47,105 nucleotides of DNA. It comes from a virus. Of the stretch, positions 1 through 6,196 are shown piece after piece (position 1 is the stretch's first letter; the number at the start of each line of letters is the position of its first letter). The notes under the pieces were generated by a model. The model worked only from the letters and a program-made list of their open reading frames with translations. It had not been told where the DNA came from and made no database searches. Both the position numbers and the translations under genes were made by a program. The stretch spans positions 1-47,105 of the IMG/VR virus record IMGVR_UViG_3300027763_000088; one strand, given 5' to 3'.

Positions 1-64
1 CGGCCAGGACAACGATCAACGGGGTAAGCGCCCAGAACAGGACGCAGGAGATAGAGGTGAGCAT
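1..64 (-). CDS. Partial hydrophobic reading frame cut by the contig edge
   Basis: On the minus strand an ATG at 64-62 opens a frame that stays open to the contig edge and encodes 21 mostly hydrophobic residues (MLTSISCVLFWALTPLIVVL and on). It would be the first transmembrane segment of a small membrane protein. It is divergent from the serine recombinase that follows. Too little is present to name it, and a chance open frame in GC-rich DNA is possible. Confidence 0.25.
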   Translation of the reverse strand, partial: MLTSISCVLFWALTPLIVVLA

Positions 65-132
65 TGCTGTCCCCAGGGGCCGATCTGCTGGCCTCGCCTG
101 GGGTGAGCAGACCGTAGCACCTTCGCAGCGCT

Positions 133-1509
133 ATGGGTCACCTATCTAAGGAAAAGGTGGACATAGCGCACAATGGACGGGCACTTCCCGAGCCTATGGC
201 CCTCCGCCTCGGATACGCCCGTTGCAGCACCGATGAACAGGCCGACGCCCTCGCCGCTCAGGTGGCGCGGCTGGAGGGTGCCGGCTGCGACCGGGTGATC
301 CAGGAGCTGGAGTCCGGCCGGAACAACGACCGCCCCGGGCTGCTGGAGGCCATGGCCCTCGTAGCGCGGGGGCAGGTGGGGGAATTGTTGATCACCCGCG
401 CCGATCGCCTGGGCCGGGACGCCGCGTTTGCTGATCAGATGATCGCCGCCTGTGCGCTTGCTGGCACCACCATCACCGCGTTGGATGGCGGCCAGATCGA
501 AGCCGCCACGCCTCAGGGCTTTCTGGCCGCCAGGTTGCAAACCACCATGGCTGAGGTCGAGTCCCGGATGCTGAGCCAGCGGATCCGGCGGCAGTTCGAG
601 GTCTACCGGAATCAGGGACGGCACCTCCGGCGGCGGAAGCCCTTCGGCTATCGAGCCGGGTCAGATCACCGGCTGGAGCCTCACCCTGAACAGTGGCCCC
701 AGGCGTTACGGGTGATCGCTGAATTGCGTCGCCTTCGATCATTCTCGGCAGTCGCTCAACAGCTGCCGACGTGGTGCGAATGGACGCCCGCCAGCAGCAA
801 TGTTCAGGCGTGGTTCTGCTCCCCCGTAATTCGTGGCCATATCGCCCACAACTGGGACCGCTCCAGCGGGAAGGGCTGGAACCAAAGGTGGGGACAGATC
901 CTGCATGATCAGCACCCCGCCCTGATTGGCGAGACTGAATGGCAGGAACTGGCCGATTCAATCCGCCGCACCCGCAATTCGTTTGCCGGTGGCCCCACGG
1001 TGGACGCCCGCCATGGACTGACTGGCCTGCTGCTGTGCGATGGCTGCGGCCATCGGCTGAGACGCAATTCCGCCGCTGGGGTGGCGTGGTGGCGGTGCCG
1101 GCACCGGCTCTGTCAGGCCAGAGGCGGCATCAAGGAGGCGGTCGTGCTGCCCGTGGTGGTCGCTGCCTGCCTGGAAGCGGCGGATGCACTGGCGGCGGCG
1201 GCCAGCGCACCAGCTGACGATGATCCCGTGCTGATCATGAAACGCCGGGACTTGGAGCAGCTGCAGGCGCTCGCCGCTCGGAATCCCGCCCTAGACGGCG
1301 CTGTGGCGGCCCTGCGTCAGGAGGTAGAGGGGATGGCCAGGCGGGTCAGGTTTGATCCGGATCCACGAATCAGGCAGATGCTGTCAATGCCAGGGTTTTT
1401 CAAGGGCGCGACGGCAGAGGAGCAGCGGGCGATTTTCGGTGCGGCACTGTCGGCGGTGCGGGTGGGGCCTGGGGGGCAGCCGCTGCGAGCTCTGCAGCGA
1501 ACGATGTGA
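133..1509 (+). CDS. Large serine recombinase (integrase/resolvase family)
   Basis: A 458-residue site-specific recombinase that would cut and rejoin DNA through a serine nucleophile. The N-terminal resolvase fold starts at GYARCSTDEQ (about residues 27-36; S32 is the likely nucleophile) and continues with the conserved ITRADRLGRD segment. The central part matches the recombinase domain. A zinc ribbon with CDGC and a second Cys pair (CRHRLC) lies near residues 299-330, followed by an alanine-rich helical tail. Length fits a short member of the large serine recombinases. An internal ATG at 196, just before the resolvase fold, is an alternative start. It heads a module (regulator, RecE, RecT, dcm) that differs from the tyrosine-integrase module elsewhere in the window, so it may belong to a variant genome. 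Sequence just upstream (113-119, CGTAGCA) resembles the tail of the phage promoter motif, weakly. Confidence 0.85.
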   Translation: MGHLSKEKVDIAHNGRALPEPMALRLGYARCSTDEQADALAAQVARLEGAGCDRVIQELESGRNNDRPGLLEAMALVARGQVGELLITRADRLGRDAAFADQMIAACALAGTTITALDGGQIEAATPQGFLAARLQTTMAEVESRMLSQRIRRQFEVYRNQGRHLRRRKPFGYRAGSDHRLEPHPEQWPQALRVIAELRRLRSFSAVAQQLPTWCEWTPASSNVQAWFCSPVIRGHIAHNWDRSSGKGWNQRWGQILHDQHPALIGETEWQELADSIRRTRNSFAGGPTVDARHGLTGLLLCDGCGHRLRRNSAAGVAWWRCRHRLCQARGGIKEAVVLPVVVAACLEAADALAAAASAPADDDPVLIMKRRDLEQLQALAARNPALDGAVAALRQEVEGMARRVRFDPDPRIRQMLSMPGFFKGATAEEQRAIFGAALSAVRVGPGGQPLRALQRTM

Positions 1510-1553
1510 GGCGTGACTGGAGGGCTTCGCGGAGGGTCACATGCAGCGCTCTG

Positions 1554-1582
1554 ATGCGCAAACGGTAGCGCAAGCGCTTGCG
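1554..1582. promoter_or_regulatory. Operator-like palindrome with repeated GCGCAA
   Basis: The 153 bases between the recombinase and the HTH-like gene contain a perfect 14-bp palindrome CGCAAGCGCTTGCG (1569-1582), preceded by a direct copy of GCGCAA in 1554-1560. Position upstream of a putative regulator suggests an autoregulatory operator. This is inference; no clear -10/-35 pair was found in the gap. Confidence 0.35.
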
Positions 1583-1662
1583 ATCTTGAGCACCCCCAAC
1601 CCGATATCTAACAATCCGCCGCAGATATGCGGCACTACCGCTAATGGGCGCATCTGCAGGCC

Positions 1663-2337
1663 ATGATGCCCAGGCACACAGAACCACGGGCCATGGCCGC
1701 CAACGATCACGAGTTGTTCAATCGCCTGGCGGTGGCGCGGGCACGGTTCGGACGGTTTCTCCGCACCTGGCGGGCGGTCAATAATTGGTCCAGCCATACG
1801 ACAGCCGAATGGGCCACGGTTCGGCCTGATCTGCTGCCGTTCAAGATTACATCGCCGACTTGGGTTTCGTTTGAAAATGACCAGAAACCTAGCCCATATC
1901 CCGAGACGTTCATTGCATTGGAACTGCTGAATCGTGCGGTGGCGGCCGAGGATTATTCAGGCGTGACGAAGCGTGCGCTGCTGGATCGGCTGCAGGGGAG
2001 CCGCCCGGTGCGTCATGACGACGGGGGGTTGTGGACTGCGGCGGATTTTTTCGAAAGCTTCCTCGGTGGGCTGGAGCCCCCGGCGGAGTTCGCCGTACCC
2101 CGGTTTGATGGCGCTGCGGCGGGTGCGGCCTGGCGGGAGGCGTTCGCTGCGGCAACGCGCACGAGGGCCACCACCGGTGGCGCCATGGGGGCATTGTTGG
2201 CGATGGCCAGGGCAACGGGGCTGGGCCAGGAGCTGGCGGGCGCTGCGGCTGAGGTGGCCCATGGGGCGCCGATGCCGGATGAGGCAACAGCGGCGGCGCT
2301 GGGGGCAGCGCTCACGAATTGGAGCGCTGCAGGTTGA
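1663..2337 (+). CDS. Putative HTH-type phage regulator
   Basis: A 224-residue protein without a clear family. The N-terminal 90 residues (FLRTWRAVNNWSSHTTAEWA, then ITSPTWVSFEND and PYPETFIALELLNRAV) have the shape of an XRE-like helix-turn-helix: an early helix, a probable recognition helix near SPTWVSFE, and a closing helix. The C-terminal half is alanine-rich and helical, possibly for oligomerisation. ATG at 1693 is an alternative start, ten residues in. It sits between a serine recombinase and a RecE/RecT operon, the usual place of a repressor or antirepressor. A palindrome lies upstream and a host-type promoter overlaps its stop codon. Function is inferred from context and weak HTH resemblance. 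Confidence 0.55.
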   Translation: MMPRHTEPRAMAANDHELFNRLAVARARFGRFLRTWRAVNNWSSHTTAEWATVRPDLLPFKITSPTWVSFENDQKPSPYPETFIALELLNRAVAAEDYSGVTKRALLDRLQGSRPVRHDDGGLWTAADFFESFLGGLEPPAEFAVPRFDGAAAGAAWREAFAAATRTRATTGGAMGALLAMARATGLGQELAGAAAEVAHGAPMPDEATAAALGAALTNWSAAG

Positions 2338-2373
2338 CGCAATCGATCGTTAGCGGTTAATCTGCACGTGCAG
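2334..2373 (+). promoter_or_regulatory. Sigma70-type promoter with palindromic operator
   Basis: TTGACG at 2334-2339 (5/6 of the -35 consensus) and GTTAAT at 2356-2361 (4/6 of the -10 consensus) are 16 bp apart. A perfect 12-bp palindrome CTGCACGTGCAG (2362-2373) follows at once, at about the transcription start. It precedes the RecE-like gene (2403) and would drive recE-recT-dcm. A repressor bound at the palindrome would block initiation; the upstream HTH-like protein is the obvious candidate, by inference. Confidence 0.5.
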
Positions 2374-2402
2374 GTCGGCGCGTTGCCGGCCGCTGAGTTT
2401 CC

Positions 2403-3317
2403 ATGACAGAACCGCTCACACGGGCGAACTATCACAGCCACCCGGCGGTGAGTTCGTCGAGGTTGAAACGCGCCATTACTGGCACCGGCCGCGATTATTG
2501 GGCGCATTACGTCAACCCTGATCGGGCACCATTTGTTCCGTCTGATTTCATGCGTCAGGGGTCACTCTGCGACGTATTGATCAGCACCCCCGGCGACTTC
2601 CTGGATCTGTATATCGTCATGCCGGACGATGCGCCACGGCGGCCGACCGCAAAGCAATTGCTGGATGGACGCGATAGCAGGGCCGGCACAAAGGCGCACG
2701 ACGGCTATCTCGATGCTCAGGATCGGGAGACGTGGTGGCAGGCGTTCGAGATGCGGGCCAGCGGTCGGGAGATGATCTCCCGCGACTGGCATGACCGTGC
2801 CTCCACGATCCGGGAGACACTGGTCGATGACCCGCACATTGGGCCGATCCTGAGGGATGCAATCGCCAGCAGTCAGCAGCCCCACCAATGGGTCGATGAT
2901 GCCGGCCAGCAGCACCGGTATCTGCCCGACCTGGAGACCGCCTCGGGTGGGCTGTGGGACCTGAAAAAAGCCCGCTCTGCCAACCCCAGGCCGGCCGCTG
3001 CTCAGGCGTGGCAGCTCGCCTATGACGTGCAATTGGCGCATTATTCCCTCGGCTACGAGGACCGCCACGGCAGCACGCCGACCCAGCAGGGCCTGATCAC
3101 CTACGAATGGGAAGCGCCGCACAACTGCTGCCTGATGGTGGCGACCCCTGAGCTAATCCAGGCGGGGCAGCAGCGCAGACAAGAGGCGCTAGAGCGCATC
3201 GCCCGCTGGGAGGCTGAGCAACATTGGCCCAGCTATGGCGAGGCGCGCTGGGATGAACCGGCATGGCGGAAATCTGGGGGCGAGGCTCCCGCAATTGCTG
3301 AAATCGAACTGTTCTGA
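2403..3317 (+). CDS. RecE-like PD-(D/E)XK exonuclease
   Basis: A 304-residue protein resembling phage exonuclease VIII-type (PDDEXK) nucleases, which resect double-stranded ends so that a RecT annealase can load. Seen: an N-terminal YHSHPAVSSSRLKR segment typical of the family, then MRQGSLCDVLISTPGDF (the family's substrate-entry motif), and the likely metal site in YLPDLETASGGLWDLKKA, with Asp followed by D-x-K where many relatives have E-x-K. A helix-rich QAWQLAYDVQLAHYSLGY segment after the active site also fits. The stop overlaps the start of the RecT-like gene by one base (TGATG), so the two are translationally coupled. The RecE/RecT pairing strengthens both calls. Confidence 0.8.
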   Translation: MTEPLTRANYHSHPAVSSSRLKRAITGTGRDYWAHYVNPDRAPFVPSDFMRQGSLCDVLISTPGDFLDLYIVMPDDAPRRPTAKQLLDGRDSRAGTKAHDGYLDAQDRETWWQAFEMRASGREMISRDWHDRASTIRETLVDDPHIGPILRDAIASSQQPHQWVDDAGQQHRYLPDLETASGGLWDLKKARSANPRPAAAQAWQLAYDVQLAHYSLGYEDRHGSTPTQQGLITYEWEAPHNCCLMVATPELIQAGQQRRQEALERIARWEAEQHWPSYGEARWDEPAWRKSGGEAPAIAEIELF

Positions 3318-4186
3318 TGACTGATCCAACCTCACAACTTGCGACCACTGACGATGCAATGCGGGTGTTCTCCGGCATCGCTGCGTTTGATGCTGCCCAG
3401 CGGATGGCAAAAGCCCTCAGTAGCTCGACACTGGTGCCCCCCGAGTATCAGGGCCAACAGGGGTTGGCTAACTCATTGATTGCGCTGGAAATGTCCGGCC
3501 GGATGGGCCTTTCTCCGCTCATCGTGATGCAGAACCTGCGTATCATCTACGGCCGCCCCAGCTGGAGCAGTCAGTTTCTCATCGCCACGGTAAACGCCTC
3601 CGGTCGGTTCTCCCCGCTGCGGTTCGGCTTCGACCAGGAGGATAATCCGACATCATGCTATGCCCACGCCACTGATAAAGAATCGGGGGAGCTATTGAAA
3701 GGGCCGGCCATCACGATGGCGATGGCGCAGGCGGAGGGGTGGAGCACGAGATCAGGATCGAAGTGGAAGACCATGCCCGAGCTGATGCTCAGCTATCGCG
3801 CCGCTGCGTTCTGGGTCCGGTTGTATTGCCCTGAGATCAGCCTGGGGCTCGTCACCCAGGAGGAAGCGGTTGACATTGAAGCCGTCACCGTTTCCGAGGT
3901 GCCGGCACCTGCCCCGGCAGCGGTGGCCGCTATCGCTCCAGAGCCTGAGCCTGAGCTGCCGGCCGAGGTCGTGGAGGTGGCCGAGGTGGTGGCCCCGGGC
4001 GAGCCTGAGCCAGCTGCCCCACTGGCGCGGGGGTTGGAGTCGATCGCTGCAACCACCACCACAGAGGGCCTGGACCGTGCCGCTCAGCGTGTTGCCCAGC
4101 TGTTGGGAGATGGCGCCATCGATAAGGCCGGCGCAGCTGAGCTGCGGGCAGCGATCCGCGCTCGGGCGGCGGAGATTAAGGAATGA
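3317..4186 (+). CDS. RecT-like ssDNA annealing protein
   Basis: A 289-residue protein whose first 190 residues match the RecT annealase family: GLANSLIALEMSGRMGLSP, then VMQNLRIIYGRPSWSSQFLI, GRFSPLRFGF, and the signature run MPELMLSYRAAAFWVRLYCP followed by ISLGLVTQEEAVDI. These proteins bind the 3' overhang made by a RecE-type nuclease and anneal it to complementary strands. The C-terminal 100 residues are a Pro/Glu/Val-rich linker and a helical tail that varies in the family. The gene starts one base into the RecE-like stop and ends with a 4-bp ATGA overlap with dcm, giving one operon. Confidence 0.85.
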   Translation: MTDPTSQLATTDDAMRVFSGIAAFDAAQRMAKALSSSTLVPPEYQGQQGLANSLIALEMSGRMGLSPLIVMQNLRIIYGRPSWSSQFLIATVNASGRFSPLRFGFDQEDNPTSCYAHATDKESGELLKGPAITMAMAQAEGWSTRSGSKWKTMPELMLSYRAAAFWVRLYCPEISLGLVTQEEAVDIEAVTVSEVPAPAPAAVAAIAPEPEPELPAEVVEVAEVVAPGEPEPAAPLARGLESIAATTTTEGLDRAAQRVAQLLGDGAIDKAGAAELRAAIRARAAEIKE

Positions 4187-5130
4187 AAACTCTTCGCATG
4201 ATTGACGCTTTTAGCGGTATCGGAGGCTTCAGCTTGGCCGCCCGCTGGGTTGGCGGATTTGAGACCATCCAATTTGTTGAACGCGACCCCTACTGCCAAC
4301 AGGTCCTAGCAAAACACTGGCCCACCGTTCCGATTCACGATGACATCTGCACCTTTAACCCCGAGCCACATTCAGCCGACATTGTTTGCGGTGGATTCCC
4401 TTGCCAGGACATCAGCCAAGCCGGGAAGGGTGCCGGCCTGGCTGGCAGCCGATCGGGCCTGTTCTACGAACTGCTCAGAGTCGTTCGCTTGGTGGGACCG
4501 CGATACATCGTCCTGGAGAACGTTGCAGCAATCACTTACCGAGGGATGGACGACGTTCTCGGAGCGCTGGCCGAGGCAGGGTTTGATGCGGAATGGGCGT
4601 GCATACCGGCAGCGGCTGTGGGTGCCTGCCATCAGCGGGACCGCTGGTGGTGCGTTGCCTACGCCCAAGGCAAGCGATGGGGAGCGCGGCCGGGACAAGG
4701 CGCGAGCCAGACCGGATACCAAAGGCCGCGAACTGGCGACGGTGGTGCGGGATCAGATGTTGCCTACTCCCAGAACATGCTCAGCCATGGCGGCGCCGGT
4801 CAACAGCAGGGGCAACCTCAAGGGCAATCGGTTCCCGAATCTGGAAACGGTGATCGGGCGGATGCTGCCAACACCATTGGCCAACGATTCCCGCAACCGA
4901 TCCCTCCCGCCTTCGCGCCGCAAGAGGGGCAGCCTGCCTGGCCACCTGCTCCGCGACGACTCAATCCAGACTGGCGATCACATGTATCTCAACCCGTCCT
5001 TTGTGGAGGAGATGCAGGGCTATCCAATGGGTTGGACCGCCTGAAGGCTCTGGGAAATGCCGTGGTGCCTCAGGTGGCGATGGTGCCGCTGGCCCGAGTC
5101 TTGGAGCTGGATCTGTTGCCAGCGAAATGA
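4183..5130 (+). CDS. dcm: C5-cytosine DNA methyltransferase (copy 1)
   Basis: A 315-residue DNA cytosine-5 methyltransferase. Motif I is DAFSGIGGFSLAAR (AdoMet binding), motif IV GGFPCQDISQAG with the catalytic Cys, motif VI VLENVAAI, motif VIII ACHQRDRWW, and motif X RLKALGNAVVPQ near the C-terminus. All catalytic motifs are present; the target-recognition region (about residues 165-265) is Gly/Gln-rich and low in complexity. It would methylate phage DNA against host restriction. It overlaps recT by 4 bp. A second copy begins at 46808 and is identical to this one from 4357 to 4483. Downstream of the shared segment, sequence may belong to either copy. An unusual second reading frame runs inside it (4340-5044). 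Confidence 0.92.
   Translation: MKTLRMIDAFSGIGGFSLAARWVGGFETIQFVERDPYCQQVLAKHWPTVPIHDDICTFNPEPHSADIVCGGFPCQDISQAGKGAGLAGSRSGLFYELLRVVRLVGPRYIVLENVAAITYRGMDDVLGALAEAGFDAEWACIPAAAVGACHQRDRWWCVAYAQGKRWGARPGQGASQTGYQRPRTGDGGAGSDVAYSQNMLSHGGAGQQQGQPQGQSVPESGNGDRADAANTIGQRFPQPIPPAFAPQEGQPAWPPAPRRLNPDWRSHVSQPVLCGGDAGLSNGLDRLKALGNAVVPQVAMVPLARVLELDLLPAK
4340..5044 (+). CDS. Alternative-frame gene nested in dcm, resembling a phage protein family
   Basis: A second open frame of 234 codons lies wholly inside dcm, in another forward frame, with its own ATG. Its protein does not look like a random shadow. It has ESFAWWDRDTSSWRTLQQS, FSERWPRQGLMRNGRAYR, three spaced LPTP motifs (LPTPKASD, LPTPRT, LPTPLAND) and YLNPSFVEEMQGYPMGWT at the end. 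From memory, these are hallmarks of free-standing phage proteins of unknown function often found near methyltransferases. The alternative-frame ATG is kept in the second dcm copy (46962). Either this is an overprinted gene read in both frames, or one frame is coding and the other keeps an ancestral signal. Function unknown. Confidence 0.45.
   Translation: MTSAPLTPSHIQPTLFAVDSLARTSAKPGRVPAWLAADRACSTNCSESFAWWDRDTSSWRTLQQSLTEGWTTFSERWPRQGLMRNGRAYRQRLWVPAISGTAGGALPTPKASDGERGRDKARARPDTKGRELATVVRDQMLPTPRTCSAMAAPVNSRGNLKGNRFPNLETVIGRMLPTPLANDSRNRSLPPSRRKRGSLPGHLLRDDSIQTGDHMYLNPSFVEEMQGYPMGWTA
4357..4483. repeat. 127-bp exact repeat, internal copy
   Basis: These 127 bases are identical to the last 127 bases of the window (46979-47105). 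The base before each copy differs (T at 4356, C at 46978), and identity upstream drops to that of a homologous gene. An exact 127-bp match ending at a contig end is the classic trace of a de Bruijn assembly with k=127, so it probably marks graph closure or branching rather than a biological repeat. Confidence 0.9.
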
Positions 5131-5134
5131 GTGG

Positions 5135-5147
5135 CGACACCCCGTAG
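5135..5147 (+). promoter_or_regulatory. Phage RNA polymerase promoter-like site (variant)
   Basis: CGACACCCCGTAG, just after the dcm stop, matches the late-promoter motif CTGCACCCNYGTAR with one base deleted and two changes. The following GCAT is shared with the site at 28616. It precedes the first late gene and may form a tandem pair with the site at 5161. Confidence 0.4.
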
Positions 5148-5160
5148 CATGGGCTGAAGT

Positions 5161-5174
5161 CTGCAGCTATGTAA
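5161..5174 (+). promoter_or_regulatory. Phage RNA polymerase promoter-like site
   Basis: CTGCAGCTATGTAA agrees at 10 of 12 defined positions with the motif CTGCACCCNYGTAR seen upstream of other late genes. Its last A is the A of the ATG at 5174, so a transcript started here would have almost no leader. Confidence 0.5.
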
Positions 5175-5383
5175 TGCCGAAGCCCGTCAACGCGGAGGAG
5201 CTGGTCGAAAAGCTCGAATCACTTTGGCCTGACATTGCCCCGCATCCCCAAGCCACAGACAGGGAAATCCAGCAGCAGATCGGCTCCGTTCAGGTGGTTC
5301 GCTATCTGCGGACCGAGCTGCTGACCAATGATGCAGAGGACCCCACGGTCTACCCGCCCTCGTTTGATACCGGGAGGGGCTGA
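5174..5383 (+). CDS. Small protein at the head of the late operon, unknown
   Basis: A 69-residue acidic protein (MPKPVNAEELVEKLESLWPD at the start). It has one or two predicted helices (AEELVEKLESLW, then IQQQIGSVQVVRYLRTELL) and a Pro-rich tail. No family recognised. Its place, between the methyltransferase and the gp7.3-like genes and directly behind two promoter-like sites, makes it the first late-transcribed gene, comparable to the small genes between T7 genes 6 and 7.3. The ATG at 5174 is favoured because upstream in-frame codons overlap dcm and encode a Trp/Arg-rich shadow. Confidence 0.6.
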   Translation: MPKPVNAEELVEKLESLWPDIAPHPQATDREIQQQIGSVQVVRYLRTELLTNDAEDPTVYPPSFDTGRG

Positions 5384-5386
5384 TCA

Positions 5387-5794
5387 ATGTGCGCGGGCGG
5401 AGGGGGTGCGGCGACTATCTACAAACCCGACACAACGGCCTATGACGCAATGGCCAATCAACAGCTGGCCTTGATGCAGCAGGTGCAGAACACTGACGTG
5501 CTGACCAAGCAAAGCCAGCTGGATGCGTTGTTACGCGACAAAACCGGGCTGCAAGCCCAGGAGCAGGCAATCGCCACGGCCCGCGCCAACAACACCACGG
5601 CCCAGGCGGTCCGGCTGGCTGCATTGATTGGCCCGCCGCCTCCTGAAAAGTCCGCGTCGGCCCCGGTGATTGGCTCCGACCGCGCCGGCGAAAAGCGGCC
5701 AACTGGTAAGCAGGACTTACGAATTGATCGGGCAGCCGCGACGACTGCCGCCGGCCCTGGCGCCGGACTCAACATCATCACGGGGAGCTATTGA
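5387..5794 (+). CDS. gp7.3-like tail assembly protein, copy A
   Basis: A 135-residue Ala/Gln-rich protein just upstream of the portal gene. It begins MCAGGGG and ends in a basic stretch followed by AGPGAGLNIITGSY. T7 gp7.3, which sits at the same place before gene 8, ends with a similar Gly-Gly-Ile-Asn-Ile tail; cyanopodoviruses have comparable short proteins here. The middle is a helical Gln/Ala segment. The next gene shows the same MC-x-GG start and GAGLNI end, so the two look like diverged tandem duplicates. A GGGAGGGG stretch 8 bases upstream is a fair ribosome-binding site. The family call rests on position and terminal motifs. Confidence 0.6.
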   Translation: MCAGGGGAATIYKPDTTAYDAMANQQLALMQQVQNTDVLTKQSQLDALLRDKTGLQAQEQAIATARANNTTAQAVRLAALIGPPPPEKSASAPVIGSDRAGEKRPTGKQDLRIDRAAATTAAGPGAGLNIITGSY

Positions 5795-5796
5795 CC

Positions 5797-6195
5797 ATGT
5801 GTTCAGGAGGACCGCGAGCGCCAAAGCAGGTCAAGAGCGGACCCAGCCAGGCGCAGATCGACGCGCAAAACCAGCAGTTGGAGCTGGCGCGACAGCAGAT
5901 CCTGGACGCCAGCCAGCGGATGCAGAGCCAGTTGGACCAGCAGATTGCGGCTGCCAATGCCGAGAGAGAGACCGCTAACGCATCACTGGCAGCACAAGCA
6001 GCCGCCATGGCCGCCGAGGCTGCATCGGCGCAGTCCGGGCCATATGCCACCGCCACCACCCAGGCGGACCCGGCCGCTGGCATGGCCCTGGTCACCGAGC
6101 CGATCAAGCCGAAGGTGAAAAAGCCGGCTGGCCTGACGATCGCGCCAGGAGGCACTGCAGCGGCAGCCGGCGCTGGACTCAACATCGGAACCTGA
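5797..6195 (+). CDS. gp7.3-like tail assembly protein, copy B
   Basis: A 132-residue protein starting MCSGGPRAPKQ and ending KKPAGLTIAPGG, then AGAGLNIGT. The central part (QAQIDAQNQQLELARQQILD and on) is a long Gln/Ala helix, probably coiled coil. It shares the MC-x-GG start and the basic-plus-GAGLNI end with the preceding gene, and both resemble T7 gp7.3. ATG at 5797 is chosen; a TTG two codons earlier would add only MT. It lies two bases before the portal gene's start, in the late operon. Confidence 0.6.
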   Translation: MCSGGPRAPKQVKSGPSQAQIDAQNQQLELARQQILDASQRMQSQLDQQIAAANAERETANASLAAQAAAMAAEAASAQSGPYATATTQADPAAGMALVTEPIKPKVKKPAGLTIAPGGTAAAAGAGLNIGT

Positions 6196-6196
6196 A

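Noticed and set aside
4183-5130. A frameshifted, broken methyltransferase
   Set aside because: All C5-methyltransferase motifs I to X lie in one frame in the right order, so the second frame is not explained by a sequencing frameshift.
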